From NCBI RefSeq assembly GCF_009498215.1, contig NZ_CP043499.1, forward strand, positions 1,252,001 through 1,316,000: a stretch of DNA of 64,000 bases, read 5' to 3'. The notes below the pieces were generated by a model that saw only the letters and a list, made by a program, of their open reading frames with translations, was not told the DNA's origin and did not search any database. The position numbers were made by a program, and so were the translations under genes. The stretch comes from Rhizobium grahamii. GTDB taxonomy: Bacteria > Pseudomonadota > Alphaproteobacteria > Rhizobiales > Rhizobiaceae. Below, in pieces: positions 34,786-43,775 of this stretch (positions within the stretch are counted from its first letter, which is position 1; each line of letters starts with the position of its first letter).

Positions 34786-35697
34786 TTACGGCTTGCGGCG
34801 GAGGTTTCCTGTAACGGTAGGAATGCGCGGCGCGTCCTTGCCGTTGGTCTGCAGCATGGCGGCCAAGGAGACTGCGATACACTGCGTCAGACACATCGGC
34901 GCTGCGAGGCTGCGGGAGAAGGAGTACTCGTCTTCCGGCACAGTGAATAGCACCGCCGCGCCTTTTGCCAGCGGGGACAGCTGGCTGTCGGTAATTGCCA
35001 CCATCGGCGTTCCATTCTGCGCTGCCACATCCGCAATCGCGATTACTTCCTTGGCGTAATGCCTGAACGAGATCGCGACAAGCACGTCCTTGGGGCCCAT
35101 AACCTGGGCCATTTCGGGCGCGAGACCACCGGCGGGATCGAGCAGAACGACCCTTCTACGCAACATCGAAAGAACATAACGAAGGAAACGCGCGATCGGC
35201 TCAGAACGTAGCTGGCCGACGATAAAGATCGTGTCGGCGTCGTTCAAGACTGTCGCCGCCTGCGTCAGGTTTTCCTCGCTTACCGTGTTCAGAAGGCCCT
35301 GAAGCGTGGCAATGTCTCTGACAACTAGATCGTGGAGGAACCCGAGATTTCCATTTTTCTTGGTCTTCTCAAGATCGGCATCCAGCGCGCTGATGCGCTC
35401 TCGGTAACCCGGCGCAGCCGTGGACAGGCGCGTCTGAAAAACTGCCTGGAGCTGTTTAAACCCTGAAAACCCGAAATGCTGGGCAAACCTCACCAAGATC
35501 GATGGGTGTGCGCCGCATTGCTCGGCAATGACGTTGATGGACTGCATCGCGACGATATTCGGGTTTTGCGTGATGAAGCGGGCGACCTGCTGGAAGCGAT
35601 CACTCAAACTGTCATATTGCTTTGTAACCTCATTGACGAAGCCCTCGTAGTGAGCAAGCTGGACTGGCGGCTCGGTCGTTTCTTTTGTCCGTGGCAT
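34786..35697 (-). CDS. RpiR/MurR-family transcriptional regulator (IolR-like)
   Basis: A 303-residue regulator. The N-terminal HTH (VARFITQNPNIVAMQSINVI, then HPSILVRFAQHFGFSGFKQLQ) is followed by a SIS sugar-phosphate-binding domain (ADTIFIVGQLRSEPIARFL, DVLVAISFRHYAKEVI, VAITDSQLSPLA). Rhizobial inositol genes are controlled by an RpiR-type IolR that responds to a phosphorylated intermediate. I chose ATG 35697 because GGGAG lies eight bases upstream. The gene follows transporter B in the same direction and is the only sugar-type regulator in the island, so it is the likely reader of the shared dyads. Confidence 0.88.
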   Translation of the reverse strand: MPRTKETTEPPVQLAHYEGFVNEVTKQYDSLSDRFQQVARFITQNPNIVAMQSINVIAEQCGAHPSILVRFAQHFGFSGFKQLQAVFQTRLSTAAPGYRERISALDADLEKTKKNGNLGFLHDLVVRDIATLQGLLNTVSEENLTQAATVLNDADTIFIVGQLRSEPIARFLRYVLSMLRRRVVLLDPAGGLAPEMAQVMGPKDVLVAISFRHYAKEVIAIADVAAQNGTPMVAITDSQLSPLAKGAAVLFTVPEDEYSFSRSLAAPMCLTQCIAVSLAAMLQTNGKDAPRIPTVTGNLRRKP

Positions 35698-35799
35698 GCT
35701 GGCGGCTCCCATCCCGGTTACAAGTTCCCGTCGTTGCGACAGGTGAGTTGCCGCCCACAGGTATTGCAAGAATCCCAACTTCGCAATGAATTATGTGGA

Positions 35800-35814
35800 G
35801 GCGCGAATTGCGCC
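35800..35814 (-). terminator. Short hairpin after the transporter B binding-protein gene
   Basis: GGCGC-gaatt-GCGCC between the binding-protein stop and the RpiR gene. The stem is short but GC-rich and lies about 20 bases after the stop, so it may reduce read-through into the regulator. Confidence 0.4.
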
Positions 35815-35832
35815 CCCACGATAGCCTAGCAC

Positions 35833-36780
35833 TCAGTAGGGTGCGTCAGGGAAGTAGTACTGTGCGGCGTTGTCCTTGGTGATGAGCGGGCTGCCGAGGA
35901 CGTAGCGCCCGTTGATCGGGGCCTGGGTTGCGAACTTCATCGTTGTGAGTTCGATCGCCGGGATGATCAGGGTTGGCGGATAGAAGATGTCGGCGTCAAC
36001 CATGTCATTCCCGTCTTGGACGAGCTTGATGACCTTGTTCATGCCCGAGCCGCCGAGCACTTTCACGCCTTTGCGATCCGTCTGTTTGATTGCCTCCATT
36101 GCACCAAGCGCGGCGTCGTCATCGCCAGCCCAAACACCGTCGATCTTGGGGAAACGCTGAAGGTAATCCTGCATAACCTCGAAACCCTTGTCCGGATTCC
36201 AGTTGGCGTACTGCATGTCGAGAATTTCGATCTTCGAATCCTTGAGGGCGTTCTGGAACGCCTCGATACGGATGTTGTCAATCGCCGTGGGAATCCCACG
36301 CATTACGACGATTTTGCCGCCGTCCGGGAATTTTTTCTTGAAGTACTCTGCAGCGGCGACCCCGTACTGCGGATTGTCGCCGCCCACGTAGAGGTCCTCG
36401 ATGTTCTTCTCGGCGAGGCCACGATCGACGACCGTGACGAACACGCCCTTGGCCTTCGCTGCTTTAACCGGCTCGGTGAGCGGATCGGATTCCTGTGGCA
36501 ATACAACGAGCGCGTTTATCTTGCGGCTCATCAGGTCTTCGATGTCGTTGACCTGTTGCGTAGCGCTCGATGAAGTGACGACAACGAAGTCGATGTTCGG
36601 AAACGCCTTCTTCATGGCTTCGACGGTGCGCTTCGTGTGGTAGACGAGGCCCCCTGTCCAACCGTGGTCAGCCGCGGGTATCGAAATCCCGATCGTCGCG
36701 TCGGCACCGTACGAGGTGCCTGTCAGGCCGGCAAGAACCAGTCCTCCAGCCACGACGACATTCCTGAGTTTACTGAGCAT
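35833..36780 (-). CDS. Periplasmic sugar-binding protein (transporter B)
   Basis: A 315-residue type-I substrate-binding protein with a Sec signal peptide (LRNVVVAGGLVLAGLTGTSYG, mature start near ADATIGI). Family blocks include ISIPAADHGWTGGLVYH, NALVVLPQESDPLTEP and VWAGDDDAALGAMEAI. The ribosome-binding site is GGGAGGG. It is the last transporter gene of the leftward operon that begins at 42.6 kb. The ligand is unknown but is expected to be the substrate or a derivative handled by the aldolase-dehydrogenase genes of the same operon. Confidence 0.92.
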   Translation of the reverse strand: MLSKLRNVVVAGGLVLAGLTGTSYGADATIGISIPAADHGWTGGLVYHTKRTVEAMKKAFPNIDFVVVTSSSATQQVNDIEDLMSRKINALVVLPQESDPLTEPVKAAKAKGVFVTVVDRGLAEKNIEDLYVGGDNPQYGVAAAEYFKKKFPDGGKIVVMRGIPTAIDNIRIEAFQNALKDSKIEILDMQYANWNPDKGFEVMQDYLQRFPKIDGVWAGDDDAALGAMEAIKQTDRKGVKVLGGSGMNKVIKLVQDGNDMVDADIFYPPTLIIPAIELTTMKFATQAPINGRYVLGSPLITKDNAAQYYFPDAPY

Positions 36781-36854
36781 GCGTTACCCTCCCATTGGGC
36801 GTGAGTTTTGAAACGGCAGTCGCCGGTTCGGTTCAGATTGAAGATTTGGAGAAG

Positions 36855-37871
36855 CTAACCTTGGGATCGATCACGCTGCAGGAGCACTGCGATGACGATG
36901 ATCGCACCTTGGACCGCCCCGTTAAGATACGGCGAGATAAATCCGGTGAGGTTCAGGATGTTGGAGATGAAGCCGAGAATGAGAACGCCGACGACGGTGC
37001 CCCAGACACGTCCGAAGCCTCCACCAAGCGCCGTACCCCCGATTATGACGGAAGCGATCGCTTCGAGTTCCCACATCATTCCCGTCGACGGCGTCGCCGC
37101 ACCGAGGCGTGGTACGTAGATGACGGTGGCGATCCCAACGCATAGGCCTTGGATGACATAGGTCAGAATACGCACACGATCGACCGGGATTGCCGAGTAC
37201 AGAGCCACGTAACGGTTGGAGCCAATGGCAGCGACATGACGTCCGAAGCGCGTGCGCCGCAAGACCACTTCGGCAATCACCGCGATCGCGATGAAAACGA
37301 AGATCGGAACGGCAATCCCACCGATCGTTCCATAGTAAATCGGTCGGGCTGCATCGCGGAGGGCGAAGTCCAACGAGATGGAGCCCCCGTCGGAGAGCCA
37401 CGTCAGGATCGAGCGGAAGACCCCCATGGTTCCGAGCGTCACAATGAACGCTTCCACACGCCCCTTGACGATCATCGCACCGTTGAAGAAGCCCGCTGCG
37501 GCTCCGAGCAGAAGCGAAAACACGATGCCGGCGGCAACAAGGAGCCATCCCGTACCGAATGACCCCGTGGCCTGGTTCATGACCATGATCGCTACGCCTG
37601 CCACCAATGCGCTCAGCGAGCCCACCGAAAGGTCCAGTCCCCCAGCGGTGATGACGAAGGTCGCGCCGATAGCGATGATGCCGATGATCGCGCTTCGCGT
37701 GAACACGTTCGAAAGATTTTCGGCACCGAGAAAGCTGCTGCTCATCAGAGAGCCAATGATCATCAAGAAGATCAGTGCAAGGAGAGGACCTGCAGCCTCG
37801 AATGCCTTGAGCGCTTTCTGACGGCCCGAACCGCCGGCGCTACCGACGTGCGTTGCCGATATATCGGACAT
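36855..37871 (-). CDS. ABC transporter permease, ribose class (transporter B)
   Basis: A 338-residue RbsC-family membrane protein with about eight to ten hydrophobic helices. Characteristic loops are FVITAGGLDLSVGSLSALVAG, FIVTLGTMGVFRSIL and EAIASVIIGGTALGGGFGR. The start has GGAGGAG upstream and lies inside the end of the ATPase gene (a 32-base overlap), so the two are translationally coupled. It works with the binding protein and ATPase on either side. Confidence 0.93.
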   Translation of the reverse strand: MSDISATHVGSAGGSGRQKALKAFEAAGPLLALIFLMIIGSLMSSSFLGAENLSNVFTRSAIIGIIAIGATFVITAGGLDLSVGSLSALVAGVAIMVMNQATGSFGTGWLLVAAGIVFSLLLGAAAGFFNGAMIVKGRVEAFIVTLGTMGVFRSILTWLSDGGSISLDFALRDAARPIYYGTIGGIAVPIFVFIAIAVIAEVVLRRTRFGRHVAAIGSNRYVALYSAIPVDRVRILTYVIQGLCVGIATVIYVPRLGAATPSTGMMWELEAIASVIIGGTALGGGFGRVWGTVVGVLILGFISNILNLTGFISPYLNGAVQGAIIVIAVLLQRDRSQG

Positions 37872-39360
37872 TATCTAACTCCTCCTGAACGCCCATAGCG
37901 AGCCTTATGATCTCGCCCTCGTTGATGCCATCGCCCGACAATTCCCCGACAGCTTTGCCTTTGCGCATCACGACAACACGGTGCGCGAGGCCGACGACCT
38001 CCTGCATCTCGGAGGACACAACGACGATCGCCTTTCCCCGAGACGCCAGATCGGCGATGATCTTGTAGATTTGCTGTTTTGCTCCGATATCGACGCCCCG
38101 TGTCGGCTCGTCGAAAATGACAACGTTCGGATCGCTGGCCAGTGTCTTGGCGATGAGGACCTTTTGCTGATTACCCCCGCTGAGAGAGCCGGCCGTTGTG
38201 TCGATGTCTCCGGTGCGGATGTCATATGCCGACACGGCGTCGAGCAACTTTGCCCGCTCCGCCTTTTTGTCGATCCACGTTCGTCCGGAAAGCGCTCCAG
38301 ATGTCAGTGCGAGGTTGACAGCGAGTGGCTTGCCCAGCAGCAGCCCCTTTGCTTTTCGATCCTCCGTGAGATAGGCGATACCCAGCTGCCATGCCTCGCG
38401 CGCGGCCGGCAACTTCCGTACAGTGCCGTTCAATCGGAACTCAACGCAGGTTGCCGAACGCAGTCCGCAGATCGCCTCGAAGAGCTCTGTGCGGCCCGAG
38501 CCTACCAAGCCGGCGACGCCTAGAATCTCGCCCTGCCCTACCGAGAGCGTCGCCTCGGAGACAAAGCCTCGACTGGCGAGGTTGTTGATGCCGAGCACTT
38601 CAACTGGGTTCACCGGAGGGCACTTGGCCGGGAAGATTTCCGCAAGCGGACGACCAACCATAGCCTCCGCCATTTGCGATTCACTCAATTGGGACGCCCG
38701 CTCCAGGCGAACGATCTGTCCGTCGCGCAAGACCGCGACCCGATCAGCGATTTCCTTTACTTCGTCGAGACGGTGAGACGTAAATATGACGGACCCACCG
38801 GCGGCCCGGAATTCGCGCACACGTTCGAACAGCCGCTCGGCCTCGGTGCCAGAAAGCACCGCGGTTGGCTCGTCCATCAACACGAGCCGCGGATTGCGCG
38901 CGAAAGCCTTCGCAAGCTCGATTAACTGCCAGTCGGAAACCGGCAAGTCCTTGAGTTTAGCTCGCGGGTTGGCCGATGACCCAAGCCGCGCAAGGCTTTC
39001 TTTGGCAAGGCGCTGCATGATTTTTGTGTCGGTGAAGGGTCCCTTGCGCACTTCTCGGCCGAGGAAAACGTTCTCGGCCACGGTGAGATGTGGTGCGAGG
39101 CAGAACTCCTGATGGACCATTATGATGCCTGCAGCCTCTGCACCAACAAGCGAGGTGGGAGCCGAGACATCATCGAAGCTTGCTGTGCCGGCAGTCTGTT
39201 GGGCAAGACCGGCGATGATGCGCATAAGCGTCGACTTACCCGCGCCGTTTTCTCCAACCAGCGCAAGCACCTCGCCAGGCTCGACATCGAGATCGATCCC
39301 TTTGAGAACAGCGACCTGGCCATAAGATTTCGTGACTTCCTTCAGTGAAAGGAGCGCCAT
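37840..39360 (-). CDS. Sugar ABC transporter ATP-binding protein, two cassettes (transporter B)
   Basis: A 506-residue RbsA-type ATPase. The first cassette has Walker A GENGAGKST and Walker B LVLMDEPTAVLSG. The second has GLVGSGRTE in place of a P-loop, the signature LSGGNQQKVLIAKTL and Walker B VVIFDEPTRGVDIGAK. The gene starts after the hydroxyacid dehydrogenase gene with four bases between them and overlaps the permease gene. It provides the energy for transporter B. Confidence 0.94.
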   Translation of the reverse strand: MALLSLKEVTKSYGQVAVLKGIDLDVEPGEVLALVGENGAGKSTLMRIIAGLAQQTAGTASFDDVSAPTSLVGAEAAGIIMVHQEFCLAPHLTVAENVFLGREVRKGPFTDTKIMQRLAKESLARLGSSANPRAKLKDLPVSDWQLIELAKAFARNPRLVLMDEPTAVLSGTEAERLFERVREFRAAGGSVIFTSHRLDEVKEIADRVAVLRDGQIVRLERASQLSESQMAEAMVGRPLAEIFPAKCPPVNPVEVLGINNLASRGFVSEATLSVGQGEILGVAGLVGSGRTELFEAICGLRSATCVEFRLNGTVRKLPAAREAWQLGIAYLTEDRKAKGLLLGKPLAVNLALTSGALSGRTWIDKKAERAKLLDAVSAYDIRTGDIDTTAGSLSGGNQQKVLIAKTLASDPNVVIFDEPTRGVDIGAKQQIYKIIADLASRGKAIVVVSSEMQEVVGLAHRVVVMRKGKAVGELSGDGINEGEIIRLAMGVQEELDNVRYIGNARR

Positions 39361-39363
39361 TGG

Positions 39364-40350
39364 TTATGCTCCGATCGCTGCTCCGCTGGGCGCATGTATC
39401 TGGTCGTGGTTCACCACCAACGCCGGGTCGAGCTTCCCATCGAAGAAATTCAGGATGTTCGTAGCTGCGGAAATGGCCATTCGTCGGGCGCACGCCTCCG
39501 TCAGCCCTGCGTTGTGCGGTGAGACGATGGCCCTTTCGCATTTGAGAAGAGGACTATCTGTCGCCGGCGGCTCGTCGGCGAAGACGTCGAGGCCCGCTGC
39601 GGCGAGACGCCCGTTGTTGAGCGCCTCGACCAAGGCCGCCTCGTCAATCAGCCCCCCGCGCGCCGTATTGATCACGATCGACGTAGGTTTCATGATCGCG
39701 AGTTCGCTGGCTCCGATAAGAGGTTGATCTCCGACCTTAGGCACGTGAAGGGACACGACGTCAGCAACGCGTAGTCCTTCACTTAAATCGGTGACCGGCT
39801 TCGCTCCACGGGCCAGGATAGACTCATCCGCCTGGAACCTGTCGTATGCGAGAACATCCATTCCGAGTGCTGATGCGATTTCCGATAGACGCCGTCCAAT
39901 CCTGCCGAAACCGACGACCAGAAGTGTTTTTCCGTCCAGCTCGTCACAGTCGAGACTGTTTCGATAATTCCAGTCTCCGGCTCGCATGCGCTGATCGAAC
40001 AGTACAGTCCTGCGTGCTGCAGCCAGCATGAGCATCGCCGCATGTTCTGCGACTGCCCTCGAATTGACATCGCCGACGACGGTCAGCGGAATCTTCCGCT
40101 CGTTGAGCGCGTTAACATCGACCGCGTCGTAGCCCACACCGTGACGCGATACGATCTGCAGTCGGGGCGCGGCGGCAATGTAATCCCCCGGCAGCGGTTG
40201 CGTCCTGATGAGAATCGCGTCTGCGGTCTCCAGATACGGCTGATAGCTCACCGACGACACTTCTTCGACGTAGTCGAGCTGAACATCCGGCCGGTTCAAA
40301 ACAGCAAGCCCGTCCGGATGGAGCTTTCCCGCAACAAGAATACGCACCAT
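39364..40350 (-). CDS. D-isomer-specific 2-hydroxyacid dehydrogenase
   Basis: A 328-residue NAD(P)-dependent oxidoreductase of the phosphoglycerate-dehydrogenase fold. Visible are the Rossmann loop LLVVGFGRIGRRL, the substrate arginine region VINTARGGLIDE, the glutamate in DVFADEPPA and the catalytic histidine in IVSPHNAGLT. The start at 40350 (GGGAGG upstream) is preferred, because the longer frame to 40458 lies within the aldolase gene. In this operon it probably interconverts a 2-keto and a 2-hydroxy acid produced around the aldolase step. The substrate is unknown. Confidence 0.9.
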   Translation of the reverse strand: MVRILVAGKLHPDGLAVLNRPDVQLDYVEEVSSVSYQPYLETADAILIRTQPLPGDYIAAAPRLQIVSRHGVGYDAVDVNALNERKIPLTVVGDVNSRAVAEHAAMLMLAAARRTVLFDQRMRAGDWNYRNSLDCDELDGKTLLVVGFGRIGRRLSEIASALGMDVLAYDRFQADESILARGAKPVTDLSEGLRVADVVSLHVPKVGDQPLIGASELAIMKPTSIVINTARGGLIDEAALVEALNNGRLAAAGLDVFADEPPATDSPLLKCERAIVSPHNAGLTEACARRMAISAATNILNFFDGKLDPALVVNHDQIHAPSGAAIGA

Positions 40351-40351
40351 G

Positions 40352-41170
40352 TCAGTAGCCTCCCTTGGCGGCGGCATCGGACTTCGCGGCATCGCTCCCG
40401 GTAAGCTCACGGAATTTTTTGACACTTGTCTCAGCTGCACCAGCCAGCAGGCGGACATCGTTGGACACGGTCACAAGATCGAAGCCCCAGCTCACCGCCT
40501 CGGCAGCGTAATCTGCAGTGCCGTTGTGAAGAGCAGCTCGCTTCCCTGCCTTGTGGGCGCGTTCAAGAATGTGTTTGATCGCATCGATCATTTCCGGCTC
40601 CCGTCTGTCGAAGCCGGGAGCGTACTTGCGCCCCTGCAAGCCAAGCGTGAGATCGGCAGGTCCGATATAGACGCCGTCCAGGCCGGGCGTCGCCAAGATA
40701 TCTTCGAGATTCTCAAACGCCTGAGCCGTCTCGATCATGGCAAGGCAGATCATTTCGTCGTCCGCCTCGTTGGCATAGCCGGCCCCCGCGGAAAAAAGCG
40801 CACGGCTTGGACCGAAACTACGAACACCATTTGGTGGATATCGAACGTAGGAGACAAGCTGCTCGGCTTCGGCTCGCGTGTTGATCATCGGGCAGATGAC
40901 CCCATACGCGCCTGCGTCCAAAGCCTTCATGATGTCGGCCGGGTCGAGCCAGGGGACGCGAACCATAGGAGTGACGCCGCTTGCGCGCATCGCTTGCAAC
41001 ATCGGCACAGCGCCGTCATATCCGACGATCCCGTGCTGCATGTCGATTGTGATAGAGTCATAGCCCTGTGCAGCCATGATCTCGGCGCTGAATGAATTGG
41101 CAATTGATAGCCAACCATTGAGCACAGGTTTCCCATCCGCCCAGAGGCGTTTAATTCCGTTGTTGATCAT
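40352..41170 (-). CDS. HpcH/HpaI-family aldolase
   Basis: A 272-residue metal-dependent class-II aldolase of the 2,4-dihydroxyhept-2-ene-dioate aldolase/citrate lyase beta fold. Family blocks are GWLSIANSFSAEIMAAQGYD, ITIDMQHGIVGYD, DAGAYGVICPMINT, the metal-binding MIETAQAFENLEDI and LDGVYIGPADLTLGL. These enzymes cleave 2-keto-4-hydroxy acids to pyruvate and an aldehyde. It lies directly after an aldehyde dehydrogenase gene, which suggests that the released aldehyde is oxidised by that enzyme and that pyruvate is the other product. Confidence 0.92.
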   Translation of the reverse strand: MINNGIKRLWADGKPVLNGWLSIANSFSAEIMAAQGYDSITIDMQHGIVGYDGAVPMLQAMRASGVTPMVRVPWLDPADIMKALDAGAYGVICPMINTRAEAEQLVSYVRYPPNGVRSFGPSRALFSAGAGYANEADDEMICLAMIETAQAFENLEDILATPGLDGVYIGPADLTLGLQGRKYAPGFDRREPEMIDAIKHILERAHKAGKRAALHNGTADYAAEAVSWGFDLVTVSNDVRLLAGAAETSVKKFRELTGSDAAKSDAAAKGGY

Positions 41171-41181
41171 GTTTGACTACC

Positions 41182-42618
41182 TTAGATGACCATTTGGGCC
41201 AGCTTGACGTTGGAATAGTCGAGAATGCCCTCGACGCCACCTTCACGGCCCATACCACTTGCCTTGATACCGCCGAACGGGGCCTCCGCCGCCGCCAGCG
41301 CAAAGCTGTTGACCCCGACCATACCCGCAGCGAGCGTCTCAACAGCCTCGCGAGCGCGGCCTTGGTCTCTGGTGAAGACGTAGGCCGAGAGCCCCATTTC
41401 AGAGGCATTTGCTCGCTCAAAGACCTCGTCCTGTCGGGAGAATGGCGTGATCGCGGCGATAGGACCAAAGTTTTCTTCCGCCAACGCCAGACCGTCATCC
41501 GCGAGACCGGAAATAACCGTGGGCTCGAAGAAGAACCCGGTATTCATCTCGGCAGGACGCTTGCCGCCGGTGACGATCTTGGCCCCGCGGGAGCGGGCGT
41601 CTTCTACGATCGCCTCAATCGCAGACAACCGACGCTGATTGATCAGCGGGCCCATCTGAGTATCCTCTTTCAGACCATTGCCGAGCTTCAGCGCGCCAGC
41701 ACGACGCGCGAACCCTTCGACGAACTGGTCATGCAGGGATTCATGCACGTAGAAGCGATCCGGGGTCACACATACCTGGCCAGCGTTTGCGTATTTCGTC
41801 GCGACCGCTAGATCGAGGGTCTTTTCAAGGTCCGCGTCATCAAAGACGATCATCGGCGCATTGCCGCCGAGCTCCATGCTCACCCGCTTCACCGTTTCGG
41901 CGCTGTCGCGGATCATCTGCTGTCCGACGTTCGTCGATCCGGTAAGCGAGACCTTCCGGACGACGCTGGACGCCATGATGGGCTTGTAAGTGTTGGACGT
42001 CGGGCCGATCAGCAGATTCGCCACCCCGGCGGGTACACCAGCCTCGCGGATGCAATCGAACATGATCATCGCAACACCGGGTACTTCGACCGATGGGCGG
42101 ACGATGACGGAGCAGCCCGCCGCCAAGGCGGGAGCCACCTTGCGCGCAATCAACGCGGCTGGGAAGTTCCATGCGGTGAACGCAGCGACAACGCCGACAG
42201 GCTCATGACTGATCTCAAAGCGTCCGCCGGGAACGCGACTTTCTACCACGCGCCCGTATATGCGGCGGGCTTCCTCGGCGTACCAGCGGAATTGATCAAC
42301 CGCCAATCCCCACTCGCGCCCGGCTTGGACCAGTGGCTTTCCGGTCTCCAACGTGATCTGGCGAGCAGCTTCGCTGGCACGTGCCGCCATAACGTCTGCC
42401 ACTTTATGGAGCAGATCGGCGCGGGTCCAAGCAGCTGTCGCTCTCCACTTTTGGAACGCGCGTTCAGCCGCAGCAATCGCCGCGTGTGTATCCTCTACCG
42501 AAGCCGCGGGCACAACGCCGAGGACCTCGTTGGTCGCAGGATCGGTGATCTCAGTCGACGCGCCGGTTGGTTTACCCGACCAGCTTCCATCGATGAACAG
42601 ACCAAAAGTGTCGTACAT
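41182..42618 (-). CDS. NAD(P)-dependent aldehyde dehydrogenase (succinate-semialdehyde-type)
   Basis: A 478-residue soluble aldehyde dehydrogenase. The catalytic glutamate is in VSMELGGNAPMIVFDDAD and the nucleophilic cysteine in YANAGQVCVTPDRFYV. The C-terminus holds NSFALAAAEAPFGGIKASGMG, and the cofactor region SLTGSTNVG is also clear. It is the first gene of the operon running to 35.8 kb, and its promoter carries a perfect copy of the shared dyad. The aldehyde is probably the product of the HpcH/HpaI aldolase. Confidence 0.92.
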   Translation of the reverse strand: MYDTFGLFIDGSWSGKPTGASTEITDPATNEVLGVVPAASVEDTHAAIAAAERAFQKWRATAAWTRADLLHKVADVMAARASEAARQITLETGKPLVQAGREWGLAVDQFRWYAEEARRIYGRVVESRVPGGRFEISHEPVGVVAAFTAWNFPAALIARKVAPALAAGCSVIVRPSVEVPGVAMIMFDCIREAGVPAGVANLLIGPTSNTYKPIMASSVVRKVSLTGSTNVGQQMIRDSAETVKRVSMELGGNAPMIVFDDADLEKTLDLAVATKYANAGQVCVTPDRFYVHESLHDQFVEGFARRAGALKLGNGLKEDTQMGPLINQRRLSAIEAIVEDARSRGAKIVTGGKRPAEMNTGFFFEPTVISGLADDGLALAEENFGPIAAITPFSRQDEVFERANASEMGLSAYVFTRDQGRAREAVETLAAGMVGVNSFALAAAEAPFGGIKASGMGREGGVEGILDYSNVKLAQMVI

Positions 42619-42682
42619 GTATCCTCCTCCTACGCACCCTTAACGACGCGCCTGCCATAGAAAATGTGACTCAAAGCAATAA

Positions 42683-42696
42683 GCAATATTAATTGC
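42683..42696. promoter_or_regulatory. Shared catabolic operator, perfect copy upstream of the aldehyde dehydrogenase operon
   Basis: GCAAT-ATTA-ATTGC, a perfect dyad 65 bases upstream of the start. A further half-site TTGCAATTAA lies about 15 bases to the right. This is the promoter region of a six-to-seven-gene operon (aldehyde dehydrogenase through transporter B and perhaps rpiR). Confidence 0.65.
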
Positions 42697-42740
42697 GTGT
42701 CAAGATTTTTTGCAATTAACGATGCTCTAGCTTGGAACGA

Positions 42741-42766
42741 CGCTCCCGGCCCATAGACCGGGAGCG
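42741..42766 (-). terminator. Hairpin after transporter C
   Basis: Perfect 9-base stem CGCTCCCGG / CCGGGAGCG with an eight-base loop, 34 bases after the binding-protein stop. It likely terminates the transporter C operon. No long T tract follows. Confidence 0.6.
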
Positions 42767-42799
42767 CCGCAGGTGCCTTGGGAGGCGAAACCCTATGCC

Positions 42800-43702
42800 T
42801 TATTTGTAGTCGTTGGCATTTTCTTTGGTGACCAGCACCGTGCCAGGGTCTGTGACCATCTCGACCTTCTTGCCGGCCTTGAGGTCGACAAGGGTCTGTA
42901 TGCCCAGGCCAGCCATCTTCGCCGGAGCCTGCGCGACCGATGCAGTCATTTCCCCGGCGAGGATCGAGTTTGCTGCGTCGGGATTTGCGTCGTAACCGAC
43001 GACCATAACCTTATCCAACTTCGCTGCAGCCTTCAGAGCTTCGACAGCACCAAGTGCCATGTTGTCGTTGGAACCGAAGATGCCCTTGAGTTTCGGATTG
43101 CCGCTGAGGATCGACTCCGTCACGGAGAGGCCCTTTGCTCGGTCCCAGTCGGCAGGTTGAGCTGAAACGATTTTCATGCCGCATGCCTCAAGGGCTTCTT
43201 TCGCCCCGTTGTAGCGGTCTGCCCCGTTCGTCGTCGTCATAACGCCTTGCAAGATCGCGACGTCCGAGCCTTTCTCAAGCTTTTTGCACATAAACTCGCC
43301 GGCCAGCTTGCCCCCCGCAAGATTGTCGGTGCCGACAAACGGAACGTCCTTGTTCGAACCAGCGCCGTCGACGAACACCACGTTGACGCCAGCTTCTTTC
43401 GCTTGATCCACGACTGGCCCGAGTGCGGCGGGGTCGGTCGGCGCGAGAGCAATGCCCGAAACCTTCTGGGCAATCAGGTCCTCGATTTGACTGATCTGGG
43501 CCTGAATGTCTGTTTCGCTAGGCGGCGCGACGACGAGAACCTCCACGCCCAGTTCCTTACCCTTTTCCTTTGCGCCCTTTTCAAAGGCAGCCCAGTAAGG
43601 ATTACCGGCAGCCGGACCCTTCATGCTCACGACATAGGTATCCGCCATCGCGGTCCCCATCATCATTGCAAAGGCGACGCTCGACAGAAGCACAGTTTTC
43701 AT
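42800..43702 (-). CDS. Periplasmic sugar-binding protein (transporter C)
   Basis: A 300-residue type-I substrate-binding protein with a Sec signal peptide (MKTVLLSSVAFAMMMGTAMA, cleaved before DTYVVSM). Blocks typical of the ribose/inositol group are KGPAAGNPYWAAFEKGAKE, IALAPTDPAALGPVVDQAKEA, GTDNLAGGKLAGEFMCKKLE and GSNDNMALGAVEALKAAAK. The start at 43702 follows GGGAGG, and the longer open frame overlaps the permease gene and lacks signal features. It is the last gene of the ATPase-permease-binding protein operon. Confidence 0.92.
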   Translation of the reverse strand: MKTVLLSSVAFAMMMGTAMADTYVVSMKGPAAGNPYWAAFEKGAKEKGKELGVEVLVVAPPSETDIQAQISQIEDLIAQKVSGIALAPTDPAALGPVVDQAKEAGVNVVFVDGAGSNKDVPFVGTDNLAGGKLAGEFMCKKLEKGSDVAILQGVMTTTNGADRYNGAKEALEACGMKIVSAQPADWDRAKGLSVTESILSGNPKLKGIFGSNDNMALGAVEALKAAAKLDKVMVVGYDANPDAANSILAGEMTASVAQAPAKMAGLGIQTLVDLKAGKKVEMVTDPGTVLVTKENANDYK

Positions 43703-43775
43703 TGTCAATCCTCCCGATTGGATCGTCTCTGGAAATCCACCGAGCGCGCAGAGACGGGACGCGTCGGAATTGGCT

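Noticed and set aside
35783..35796. Shared dyad upstream of the RpiR gene
   Set aside because: Only the left half GCAAT matches. The right half (TATGT) is too poor to claim autoregulation.
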